From NCBI GenBank assembly GCA_934778215.1, contig CAKVOE010000001.1, forward strand, positions 186,001 to 250,000: DNA of 64,000 nt, given 5' to 3'. Below are positions 8,540-18,153 of this stretch, piece by piece; position 1 is the stretch's first letter; each line of letters opens with the position of its first letter. A model generated the notes under the pieces. The model was given only the letters and a program-made list of their open reading frames with translations, was not told where the DNA came from and made no database searches. Origin of the DNA: an uncultured Clostridia bacterium (GTDB lineage: Bacteria; Bacillota; Clostridia; Christensenellales; UBA1242). The translations under genes and the position numbers were made by a program.

Positions 8540-11326
8540 ATGGCAAGGTTAATACCAAGAAAAACCAAGGTCAAAATTCAATTTTTTAAGAACTTTTCAC
8601 TGACAGATGTTCTGGTAGCTTTTTGTTGCTTAATTGTAATAGCACTAGCCTTTTTGAGTGGACTTCAAATTAGGTTTTACTTGGGCGGTGCGCTTGCAAT
8701 ATTGTCCATTTCGCTGTTTATGAAACTTGGCGAAGAGCGACTTTATCAGTCTATTGGACACTTTTTTAGATTTTTATTTGCAAACAAAAGCTTCTCTAAG
8801 GGAGAGAAAAAAATAACCAAAAATGTAAAATTAATTACGCCATATACCGGTTTGGTAGACTTTAAAATGCACGATGGCGGTAGCGAGTCTGACGATATTA
8901 GTTTTATTGATTACAACGGCAGTTATTATGGAGCGGTTGTAGAAATTAGACCCGTTCAATTTTATATGCTTAGCGAGCAAAGACAAAATCAGTTTATTAA
9001 TGCCGTAGATAACGCATTAAAGACCATCGCAAGCGACCAAATAGTTTCTATTATTAAAACCGAAAAACCTTTGGTTTTGGATTCTTTTCTAAAAAATGAA
9101 AAGAAAAAGGTAGAAGACTTAATTGCGTCTTGTGAGCGTGGAAGTATTAAAGAAGAAGAACTAGATCCAAGACTTGATATTATTGAAAGCAGAATGGTAG
9201 GACTAGAAAACTGTAACGTTGGTACACCAAACACAATTATGAAGGAGCATTATTACTTTGTAATTTATGGTAGAGGTAAAGAAACGCTAAAAAGTACAGC
9301 AAGTTTGGTTGCAAGTACTATGGAGGGTGGTACAAACGGCTCTCTTCAATGTAAAATTTTAAACAAAAAGGAGTTGGCGGTATTTTTAAAGAGTACCTAT
9401 ACCGATACCTTTGATGAAAGAGATTTGGAAAAACTTGAACCAGAAGAATATCTAAACTGGGCAACGCCAGATAAAATTACATTTAATTCTAGAGGGTTTA
9501 CGATAGATGGCGTAGAAAGCACCGTTGTTGCAGTAACAGACTATCCACTTGCTGCTCGTAATGCATGGGGTAACTATTTCTTTAACATTCCGGGTAGTAG
9601 AGTTATTGTTAAATTTAAACCGGTTGATATGGACCAAGCCGAACACCGAATAGATAACGCAATTATGGAACTTGAAGCGAAATATATGGAAGGTCACAAA
9701 AACTCTGTAATGCTTCAACTTCAAACCCATATTGAAACACTTAATGAACTTTTGGTATCATTAAAAAACGGTAACGAAGCGTTCTTTGATACAAGCATTT
9801 ATATTTCTAGCAAAATGGAAGTTAAAAAGAATGTTAAAACAATGCTTCGCCGTGGTGGTTTTAAATTTTCAGATTTGTTCTGTACACAAATTGATGGTTA
9901 TATAGCAAGTAACATCAGTGGAAGAATTGGACTAAGCCAATATGACCGTGGTATTAACTCATCTTCACTTGCTGCAATTTTCCCATTTATTTCTGATGCA
10001 GTGCAAGATGAAAAGGGCTTCTTTTTGGGATACAACTCCGAACCACTATTTTTGGACTTCTTTAAAAGAGATAGCGAAAGAATTAATAGTAATATGGTTA
10101 TTATTGGTAAATCTGGTTCTGGTAAGTCGTATGCAACTAAGGGTATTTTGTCGCACCTAGCATCAGATAATAGTAAAATTTATGTACTTGACCCCGAAAA
10201 GGAGTATGACAACCTAGTGCATAACCTAGGCGGAAAATTTATAGACGTTGGTAGTGCAAAACAGGGAAGACTTAATCCATTTCAGGTATTTACTACGCTA
10301 GAAGATGAGGGCGAAGAAGGTCAAAACACCGCTCTTGCAACACACTTGCAGTTTTTGGAGCAATTCTTTAAAATAATTCTTGATGGTATTACCATGGATG
10401 CGCTCGAAATTTTAAACGAATGCGTTAAGGATACCTATCAACAATTTAATATTACAGCAAGCACCGATATTCAAAAACTTCCACCAAACGAATTCCCAAT
10501 ATTCCAAGACATTTATAACACCGTAAACAAGCGCTATAATATGGCAAGAGATGAGTTTTATAGGCAGAACTTGCGTGTAATATTAACCTATTTAAACAAG
10601 TTTGTAGAAGGTGGGCGTAACAGCCAGTTGTGGAATGGATATTCTACAATTACAACCGATGAAAACTTTGTAGACTTTAACTTCCAGTCGTTGCTTGCAA
10701 ACAAAAACGGCGATATAGCAAACGCACAAATGCTTTTGGTTCTTCGTTGGCTAGATAACGAAATTATTAAAAACAAAGACTACAATACAAAATACAACAC
10801 AAAAAGAAAAGTCGTTGTAGCAATAGATGAAGCACACGTATTTATTGACCCTAAAAAAGACGTTGCGCTAGACTTTATGTATAACCTAGCAAAGCGTATA
10901 AGAAAGTACGAAGGTATGCAAATAATTATTACTCAGAACCTAAAAGACTTCGTTGGTACACCTGCAATTGCTCGTAAATCTACCGCTATTATAAACGCAT
11001 CACAATATTCATTTATTTTCTCATTGGCACCACACGATATGAATGACTTGGTTGACCTTTACGAAAAGGCGGGTAGAATTAATGAAGCCGAACAAGAAAG
11101 TATAGTTTCTGCTCCTCGTGGTAGAGCATTCTTAATTACGGGACCATACAGCCGTACAACTTGTGATATTTCACTTTCTGAATTAGTAATTAATACATTT
11201 GAAAAACCAGATGTAAAGGCTTATTACAGACAACTAGAAGAAAAGGCACAAGAAGAAGCACGTGCAAGCGTTGTTGCTAGCAAAAGCAACAATGGACAAG
11301 CGCCATTAGAAGAACCAATCGGATAA
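8540..11326 (+). CDS. VirB4-family T4SS ATPase with N-terminal membrane (PrgI-like) segment
   Basis: The 928-residue protein powers assembly or transport in type IV secretion and conjugation systems. The Walker A motif GKSGSGKS lies near residue 523 and the Walker B motif VVVAIDEAH near 758-766, followed by the ITQNLKDF segment typical of VirB4/TraE ATPases. Two hydrophobic helices at about 20-70 resemble the PrgI-like segment often encoded next to, or fused with, Gram-positive VirB4 proteins. The length fits an intact ATPase. AAGGAG precedes ATG 8540. The gene sits between giant paralogs A and B and is the most securely identified component of this locus. No VirD4-type coupling ATPase is visible in the window. 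Confidence 0.9.
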   Translation: MARLIPRKTKVKIQFFKNFSLTDVLVAFCCLIVIALAFLSGLQIRFYLGGALAILSISLFMKLGEERLYQSIGHFFRFLFANKSFSKGEKKITKNVKLITPYTGLVDFKMHDGGSESDDISFIDYNGSYYGAVVEIRPVQFYMLSEQRQNQFINAVDNALKTIASDQIVSIIKTEKPLVLDSFLKNEKKKVEDLIASCERGSIKEEELDPRLDIIESRMVGLENCNVGTPNTIMKEHYYFVIYGRGKETLKSTASLVASTMEGGTNGSLQCKILNKKELAVFLKSTYTDTFDERDLEKLEPEEYLNWATPDKITFNSRGFTIDGVESTVVAVTDYPLAARNAWGNYFFNIPGSRVIVKFKPVDMDQAEHRIDNAIMELEAKYMEGHKNSVMLQLQTHIETLNELLVSLKNGNEAFFDTSIYISSKMEVKKNVKTMLRRGGFKFSDLFCTQIDGYIASNISGRIGLSQYDRGINSSSLAAIFPFISDAVQDEKGFFLGYNSEPLFLDFFKRDSERINSNMVIIGKSGSGKSYATKGILSHLASDNSKIYVLDPEKEYDNLVHNLGGKFIDVGSAKQGRLNPFQVFTTLEDEGEEGQNTALATHLQFLEQFFKIILDGITMDALEILNECVKDTYQQFNITASTDIQKLPPNEFPIFQDIYNTVNKRYNMARDEFYRQNLRVILTYLNKFVEGGRNSQLWNGYSTITTDENFVDFNFQSLLANKNGDIANAQMLLVLRWLDNEIIKNKDYNTKYNTKRKVVVAIDEAHVFIDPKKDVALDFMYNLAKRIRKYEGMQIIITQNLKDFVGTPAIARKSTAIINASQYSFIFSLAPHDMNDLVDLYEKAGRINEAEQESIVSAPRGRAFLITGPYSRTTCDISLSELVINTFEKPDVKAYYRQLEEKAQEEARASVVASKSNNGQAPLEEPIG

Positions 11327-11338
11327 AAGAGATAATTT

Positions 11339-14300
11339 ATGCAAATGATGATAATTAGTATACTTAATATGTTAAAGGTAAGTGTCGGGGAGATTTCGGC
11401 ACTTGCCTTTGGTTGTCATCAATTTGCAATTACCACCTTTTTGGGCGATGTTGTAAAAAAAGTTTCCTTAGAAAGGCTGTTTTCTAATTTTAGTGCATTA
11501 TTAGACAAAATTCTTTCGGTTGTTAATGCATGGATATACTTTATTGCAAAACTAATTTTTCAATTTATAGATTTTATTCAATATTTAGTATACAAAATTG
11601 CAGGAATTAGTCTTTCTAATGAAATTACCTTTGATTTGCCAATGTTTAGGTTATTGCTATCTGGACCTATTTTAAGAATATTTTTGATGCTCTTTATATT
11701 TGGACTGATGATAGTTATAGTGTTGGCAATATTAGCAATTATAAAATCAGAATACAACAATGCCACTGGCGGAAACAAAGATGGCAAAATTGTAAACAGT
11801 GCGGCAACGGTAGGCAAGAAATCTTTAATGAGTGTGTTTTTGATGGTATTTTTACCATTTTTAATAGTGTCTGGTATTGCTTTTGGCTCGGTTTTTCTTT
11901 CGAGTATAAATTCAGCACTAAACGCAAACGGAACAAGTACAACAACGCTAGGTGGACAAATCTTTATAGCGTCTAGTTATAATGCAAATAAATACCGCCA
12001 GTATGCCGAAAGCGGGGACAGAATTCCAATTCTTTATGACTTTATAGACCCTTATACTACGGGTGCGTACAAGTATTATACCGAAGAAGAACTAAGACAG
12101 GCTTATTCAGAATGGAAAAATGGCAAAACCGCATATACAAATGCTCAAAATACAACTTTTGAAACCTTTGCGGATACCTTGGTTTACAAAAACGGTTTAG
12201 TTTTAAATAAAAGAAATACCTTCGGCAGTTACGAAAACTTTGTATCAACCGCAGAGCAATATTTTGTAATGGCGGACTTCATTGATTATGCTGTAAAAAA
12301 TAATATAGATTTTTATATTAAAGATTCTATGGACAAATCTATTGATTGGGATAGAGTTTCTAGCACAGTAAAAATTTCGGGAACGGCTTTTGACCCCGAA
12401 ACAGGTACCATAAAAATAGATTACAAAGATTCAAATAATTTATCGGGATATGGTAATGATACCTACACATTGGTTTTAGCACCATCAGGATTTAACGCAA
12501 GTAGTCCAATTGTAGATTCTGTAAAAACAATTAGCGAACTTGTAAATATTTTACTTGATGACACAAAAAAACTAAACGCCGAAGAAAAACTGTTTAAATT
12601 ACTAGAAAGGGTAGAGGGGTCTACCAATGTCGTTAAGTGGAAAACAGAAACGGTAAATCAAGATGGTTTGGCGTTTCCTGTGTACAACTTAAAAAAGAAA
12701 TTTAGAAATTCTCAAACAGGTGCAATTGAGTCAAGAGCAACCATAGAAGTTGCCCAAAAGGAAACTGGCGGAAAATATTATATTCTATCCCAAAACAATG
12801 AGGGTGTATATAGTTATACAAACCAAACCATTGAATACAACAATGGGGTAGATGGGCTAGACGAATTAGAGCCTGTATATGTATATGGAAGTTGGCCAGA
12901 AAAATTATATAATGACATGAAGGTTATTTATAAGGATATAAATATAGATAACTTTATAAATTATGGCACGTGGGCAGATAGTTTGGGCGAATATTTTACC
13001 ACGGGTAACATATTGGGCGATGATGTTAAGAATTTTTCTACAACATTAATTCACCCATTGGGCTTAATAATGTCAGAATTGTTTTTGGGCACAACTTTTG
13101 AAGACACCGAGGGAGTGTTGCTTACAAATTACTCCTTTGCTTCAAAATATTCTAAGGATTTAGTTCAGTCAATATGTTTTGCTGTATCTGGCGAAATTAT
13201 ATATCACCAATTAGCAAACGAAATAGATGCATTTATAAAAATATTTAACGGATTGTTTACGCCGATTATGGAAGACCTACAAAAAATTGAGGGTTTTGAT
13301 ATGAATGGCGAAGGCGAATATTCCGTTCAAGCCTATGTTTATAGAGCCTATTTATGTAGTGTATTGCTAACAGATAGTGGTACCGAATATTTAAACACGC
13401 TTGCAAGCACCATTTACCAACTAACAAATATAATTAATAATATAGCAAGCGGTAAAAAGAATTATCTTATAAATGATAGTGGTAATTATATTTATGAAAT
13501 AGAATATGCCTTTGACAATGCAGGAAATTTAATTCCACGATTAAGGCAGTTTAAAAACGCTAATCAGTATGGTAAATATGTTTATAATGATGGTGGCGAA
13601 AGGGTTTTGGCTTGCGACAAATTTGGCACAATAGATAAAACTATAAACGAATGCATTTATGTGCCAAAAAGCGGGATACAATCTGCTAATCTTATTACAA
13701 TTAGCGATATAGGTCAATATGCAATATTTTTGGCAACTAGTACAGGCTCGGGCAAATTTTTTACAAGAAGTGAAGCATTGGCAGAAAATGAAAGCCTTTT
13801 AAAAGCATGGGACAGAGCGTTTAATGAATATTTTACAATTTATTATGATATTAGATTTGATACCAGCGCAATAGCAACAAAAGAGGGCGAAGCGGGTGTA
13901 TTTATAGTAAACTCACAAGGTAAAGTTGGTTCTGTATATGATGATTCGTATAAATATATTCCAAAAAGCAAAACGGCGTTAGCATGCGAAATAAATGGCA
14001 AGCAGGCAATATATACATTAAAAACGATTTCTAATGAATATAGTTATATTGAAGTTGAATATGATGGCAATATTTATAAGCCAGAGTTTAAAGAAGATGG
14101 TATAACTTATGATACCGAAAAGGGTTACGGTGGCAAATTTAATGACTTTTTTGAAACCGCAAAGGCAAGAGTTTATGTTTATATGCCAACCGATCTTGAC
14201 TCATCAAAAGAAAAAACAATTGTTTCGTTGGTAGAAGCATTTAATCCCGAAACCGAAAGTTCAATTTGTAGCGAATATGCACCAGAGAGCGTTACAACCG

Positions 14301-17300
14301 AAGATGTAAAATTTGACGGAGTGGTTGGTAACTACCTAAAACAACTTATGAGTAGTTATTATTTATATGAAGGAACGACTTCTATTAAGGGCGAAAATAA
14401 ATATTCTACATTTAACAATCTTTCATCAGACACGCAAAATATTATTAAGCAAATTGTACAAAATTCTGACAAGGACAGTGTTTATTACGAGTATATTAAG
14501 GCTTATGTAGATGGTTTTGTAGAAATTAAATCTGCAAGAGTATCAACCACTGGCGAGTTGAGTATGGATGAAATTTTAAGTGCAGATGTTATAACTACAA
14601 GTAAAGCATCTAAAATAGAAAGCGATTTAGAAAACTTAAAGGAATCTTATTTAAAGGGCAAAACTTTTGGCAATTTAATAAGATACAACATAGCCTACAA
14701 AAAACTTACACAATATTACAAATATAGAGTTATTGATGCGTTTATTTCTTATCAGTCAGCAAAGATTCAATCGGGATTTTCGGTTACCGTAAATGGTATT
14801 AACTATTCTGTAAAGCAGGCAATAAGCACAAGAAATTATCTTGAATTAATGTACGGAAACCAACTACTATATAATTCGTTAATAGACCAGTTAAAAAATG
14901 AGGTAGAGTTTAACAAACTCACTGAGTTTAACAAAATGGCAATTCAAAACGGCATCGTTTTATCTATTGGAACAGATATAAAACAAGCACGAGATTTAGT
15001 TAGCAAGTTGCTTTATTATCACTTTCTCGCAGGTCAATATTCAGATTCTAAGGTAATAAAGTATATGACTTTTACCGACAAAGAGTTTGAACTAATTGAA
15101 AAGGTGTGCTATGTGTTAACGGGCGAAAATATAACTATAAATTTTAAAACACTAGCAAATGCAATAATTTATCAAAATAGCGATACCGACAAATCCTATG
15201 TAGAAACCTACAAAAAAATTATTAGAAGTTTGCAAACATTTAGTCAATTTGGCGTATTAATAGAAAATTATAAAGCATCTAGTGTAAATTTTTATGACGC
15301 TGTTAACACTACACAAACAGGTGCATACGAAATGATGGCTAGATATGTAAAGACCTTGCAAGCAAATGAAAGCCTTTCTAGCGGAACAAAAGAAGACTAT
15401 GCAGGAATTATAGACAAAGACGGAACTTTTGGTTATTTAAAACAATTTTTACAAAGTTTTGGCAACTTATGTTTTGATATACAAACAAAAACGAATTTCC
15501 CTACACTTTCATATAACAAAGATGATAAAACAAACCTTTTTGTAGACAACAAAGATATTAGCGGAACTTCTATTGGTTCGTACGCATCACAACTTTTAAA
15601 TGAGTTAAATGTGTTGTTAAACGAAGTTGACTTTGGCACAAACAAAACTTCAATTGAAAACTTTACCGGTTTTGCAATAAAAGAAGATAAGGCAAATGTT
15701 CCACTAAAAGATTTAATGTTTACCGATTATACAAGCGGTAGTCAACATGATATATATCTATTATATAATTATTATAATGCTCTTGCTTTAAAATATGAAA
15801 AAATTATTACCGATGCAGAAAACGCAAAGGGGTATTTAAAAAAGTTTGTAACTGGAGTTTATCCGATTTCGCAAACATCACAGGTATATTCAGTTTGTCT
15901 AAAAAATTATATAGATTACTTTAAGCACAATGTTGATATTTCTGACAAAGAGTTTGTAGAAAAGTATATTTATGAAGATTATTATACCGAAATAAGCGAT
16001 TCTTACAAATCTAATAAAGATCTAGAAGTAGGCGATATCACAAATTACTTTTTTCAATATATTGAGTCGTTTGAGTCATTTAAATTTGGTGTAAATGGAA
16101 CCTATTACAATAGTTTAACCAACATTCAAAAAAAGGTATGTAATGATACATTAAATTATTACACCGAAATGTGCAATACTATAAAAGAGAACAATTTAGA
16201 AGCATACAAACAGGCAAAAGAATTTAGTGATTGTTTATACGACTTTATATACAACAAAAAGATAGCGGGCGAATGTGGTGGAAATGGACAAACTACTACT
16301 GACGGATTAAATTTAAGCGAAACCGATGAAATTATTGCAGTGTTAAATTTGCAGAGGGTTTTAAACTTTGTAGGACTAGAATTTGATATAAACAAACAAT
16401 TTAAAGATTATAGAATAGATGCTCTAAAATATTTAACAGAATTTAAAGAATATGCAGGAGAATCCAGCGCTTCTATTCAATCAAGGTATCTTTCTTTAAT
16501 GTATTTAGCGTGTTCTGACATCAAAGAAAATGCGGGCGGAGGAAAGGTTGTTCAGTGTGACAACAATACAAAGCAAACCATTTTAAAACTTGCGGGCATA
16601 GAAAATAGAGCCGAACAAGACCTTGTAGACTTAGAATACGAAATAAATTACGATAGCACAAAGTCTGATGAAAAATATGGAAGCGTATTTATAATTTGCA
16701 CCTATAATGAAAAAACCGAAAAATACGAACCTTTTGTAATGGCAAGTGGCGCCGATGAGCATAATACTCCATATAGCGAATATTTGACTGGTGCCGAAGA
16801 TGGAAGCGTTAAATATTATCCAGTTGTAGCAAAGGGTATCTTTGACAGAAACGGAAGACCTACCGCAATACGAAGCGTAAACGGAAATATTGAATTTTAC
16901 CGTCAAGATGTTTATTCGTTTGATATATCTAACATTTCTATAGAGCAAATTAACGCAAGTCAAGAGCATACTTCTAGCGAATACTCATTAGGCGACAGAA
17001 TTATTACAAACTTCAAAAACATATTCTCGTTCAGTGCCATTAAAGACACTATCAGCGATATTATCTCTTTCTTTAGAGGAGAGGTAAACGTAGGAACCTA
17101 TTATGGTGTAAAAGAATCTACAACCTATCATTTAGAAAATGGGCATTGCAATCTAAATTATACTTTTAATCCAAAAACGGGCATTGCGATTAATCATCTT
17201 TATGACTATTCGCAACTAAACATAATTATTTTAATTGTGGCAAGCGTTATTTTGTTAAAGGCAATGATTTCGGTACTCTATGGTTTAATTAGTTCTATGT

Positions 17301-18136
17301 TTGAACTTGCAATAATGTTTGCAATAAGCCCAGCCGTTATGAGTTTGCACAACATTAACGAAAAGGCAATAGGTAAGTGGAAGAGCAACTTCTTAAAAAA
17401 ATTCTTTGTAATGTATGGCTTTATTATAGCAATAAATTCGTATTTTATATTGCTAACATTAGTACAAAAACTTGGCAATGTAATGCCTACAATTTCATCA
17501 TCTAGCGAACATATACTTTCACAAACATTCTTATTTAGATATGTTGATGTTGGCAAAATGATAGGGTATTTAGCATCGACAACAATTTTATTGGTGGTAA
17601 CCACCATGCTAAAGTCGTTATCTGAAACATTTAGTAAAGAGTTGTTGGGATTTGGCGATGCGTTTGGAGATGGCGGAAAAGTACAAAAGGCAGTTAAAAA
17701 TCAAATACAAGAAGCAAAATACTTTAATAGTGGGCAACAGTTTAAAGATATGGCTGCAGAAACATTGGATTCTAGCCTTGCAATGCTACCGGGAGTTGAA
17801 GGCACCAAAACTGTTAGAGATTTGGTTAATGCAGGCAAAGATGCTCGCAACAAAAAGAAAGCCGAGCAACTATATCAAGATATGCTTGCAAACGGCGTAG
17901 GAAGAGAAGCGGCCGAACAGGCAAGAAAGGTTTATATGGACGCTCTTACTGCTAAAATTCAAGAGAATACAAACAGAGCAAATGCCGAACTTGAAAGCCG
18001 AACTGCAAGAATTAAAAGTTGGCAATCTAAAGAACAAAAAGGCAAAGAAAAGACATGTAAGTGGTGTCATGGTAAATATCTTGACCCTAAAAACGATGTT
18101 ACCAACTGTCCACACTGCGGAAGAAAGGTTAAATAA
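11339..18136 (+). CDS. Giant VirB6-like polytopic T4SS protein B with C-terminal zinc ribbon
   Basis: The gene begins 12 bases after the VirB4 stop; the ribosome-binding site is weak, so a start a few codons downstream is possible. The 2265-residue protein has N-terminal membrane helices (about 50-220), a roughly 1730-residue extracytoplasmic region and C-terminal helices (about 1960-2095). The cytoplasmic tail ends in two CxxC pairs (CKWCHG and CPHCGR), a small zinc-ribbon signature. It shares TTLGGQIFIASSYNANKYR, YFVMADFIDYA, VAKGIF and PTAIR with its paralogs. Most of the ectodomain is Tyr/Asn/Lys-rich and matches no family I know. It probably acts as a VirB6-like channel component whose ectodomain spans or protrudes from the cell wall; that role is inferred from context. 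Confidence 0.6.
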   Translation: MQMMIISILNMLKVSVGEISALAFGCHQFAITTFLGDVVKKVSLERLFSNFSALLDKILSVVNAWIYFIAKLIFQFIDFIQYLVYKIAGISLSNEITFDLPMFRLLLSGPILRIFLMLFIFGLMIVIVLAILAIIKSEYNNATGGNKDGKIVNSAATVGKKSLMSVFLMVFLPFLIVSGIAFGSVFLSSINSALNANGTSTTTLGGQIFIASSYNANKYRQYAESGDRIPILYDFIDPYTTGAYKYYTEEELRQAYSEWKNGKTAYTNAQNTTFETFADTLVYKNGLVLNKRNTFGSYENFVSTAEQYFVMADFIDYAVKNNIDFYIKDSMDKSIDWDRVSSTVKISGTAFDPETGTIKIDYKDSNNLSGYGNDTYTLVLAPSGFNASSPIVDSVKTISELVNILLDDTKKLNAEEKLFKLLERVEGSTNVVKWKTETVNQDGLAFPVYNLKKKFRNSQTGAIESRATIEVAQKETGGKYYILSQNNEGVYSYTNQTIEYNNGVDGLDELEPVYVYGSWPEKLYNDMKVIYKDINIDNFINYGTWADSLGEYFTTGNILGDDVKNFSTTLIHPLGLIMSELFLGTTFEDTEGVLLTNYSFASKYSKDLVQSICFAVSGEIIYHQLANEIDAFIKIFNGLFTPIMEDLQKIEGFDMNGEGEYSVQAYVYRAYLCSVLLTDSGTEYLNTLASTIYQLTNIINNIASGKKNYLINDSGNYIYEIEYAFDNAGNLIPRLRQFKNANQYGKYVYNDGGERVLACDKFGTIDKTINECIYVPKSGIQSANLITISDIGQYAIFLATSTGSGKFFTRSEALAENESLLKAWDRAFNEYFTIYYDIRFDTSAIATKEGEAGVFIVNSQGKVGSVYDDSYKYIPKSKTALACEINGKQAIYTLKTISNEYSYIEVEYDGNIYKPEFKEDGITYDTEKGYGGKFNDFFETAKARVYVYMPTDLDSSKEKTIVSLVEAFNPETESSICSEYAPESVTTEDVKFDGVVGNYLKQLMSSYYLYEGTTSIKGENKYSTFNNLSSDTQNIIKQIVQNSDKDSVYYEYIKAYVDGFVEIKSARVSTTGELSMDEILSADVITTSKASKIESDLENLKESYLKGKTFGNLIRYNIAYKKLTQYYKYRVIDAFISYQSAKIQSGFSVTVNGINYSVKQAISTRNYLELMYGNQLLYNSLIDQLKNEVEFNKLTEFNKMAIQNGIVLSIGTDIKQARDLVSKLLYYHFLAGQYSDSKVIKYMTFTDKEFELIEKVCYVLTGENITINFKTLANAIIYQNSDTDKSYVETYKKIIRSLQTFSQFGVLIENYKASSVNFYDAVNTTQTGAYEMMARYVKTLQANESLSSGTKEDYAGIIDKDGTFGYLKQFLQSFGNLCFDIQTKTNFPTLSYNKDDKTNLFVDNKDISGTSIGSYASQLLNELNVLLNEVDFGTNKTSIENFTGFAIKEDKANVPLKDLMFTDYTSGSQHDIYLLYNYYNALALKYEKIITDAENAKGYLKKFVTGVYPISQTSQVYSVCLKNYIDYFKHNVDISDKEFVEKYIYEDYYTEISDSYKSNKDLEVGDITNYFFQYIESFESFKFGVNGTYYNSLTNIQKKVCNDTLNYYTEMCNTIKENNLEAYKQAKEFSDCLYDFIYNKKIAGECGGNGQTTTDGLNLSETDEIIAVLNLQRVLNFVGLEFDINKQFKDYRIDALKYLTEFKEYAGESSASIQSRYLSLMYLACSDIKENAGGGKVVQCDNNTKQTILKLAGIENRAEQDLVDLEYEINYDSTKSDEKYGSVFIICTYNEKTEKYEPFVMASGADEHNTPYSEYLTGAEDGSVKYYPVVAKGIFDRNGRPTAIRSVNGNIEFYRQDVYSFDISNISIEQINASQEHTSSEYSLGDRIITNFKNIFSFSAIKDTISDIISFFRGEVNVGTYYGVKESTTYHLENGHCNLNYTFNPKTGIAINHLYDYSQLNIIILIVASVILLKAMISVLYGLISSMFELAIMFAISPAVMSLHNINEKAIGKWKSNFLKKFFVMYGFIIAINSYFILLTLVQKLGNVMPTISSSSEHILSQTFLFRYVDVGKMIGYLASTTILLVVTTMLKSLSETFSKELLGFGDAFGDGGKVQKAVKNQIQEAKYFNSGQQFKDMAAETLDSSLAMLPGVEGTKTVRDLVNAGKDARNKKKAEQLYQDMLANGVGREAAEQARKVYMDALTAKIQENTNRANAELESRTARIKSWQSKEQKGKEKTCKWCHGKYLDPKNDVTNCPHCGRKVK

Positions 18137-18153
18137 AAACGGAAGAAGGATTT

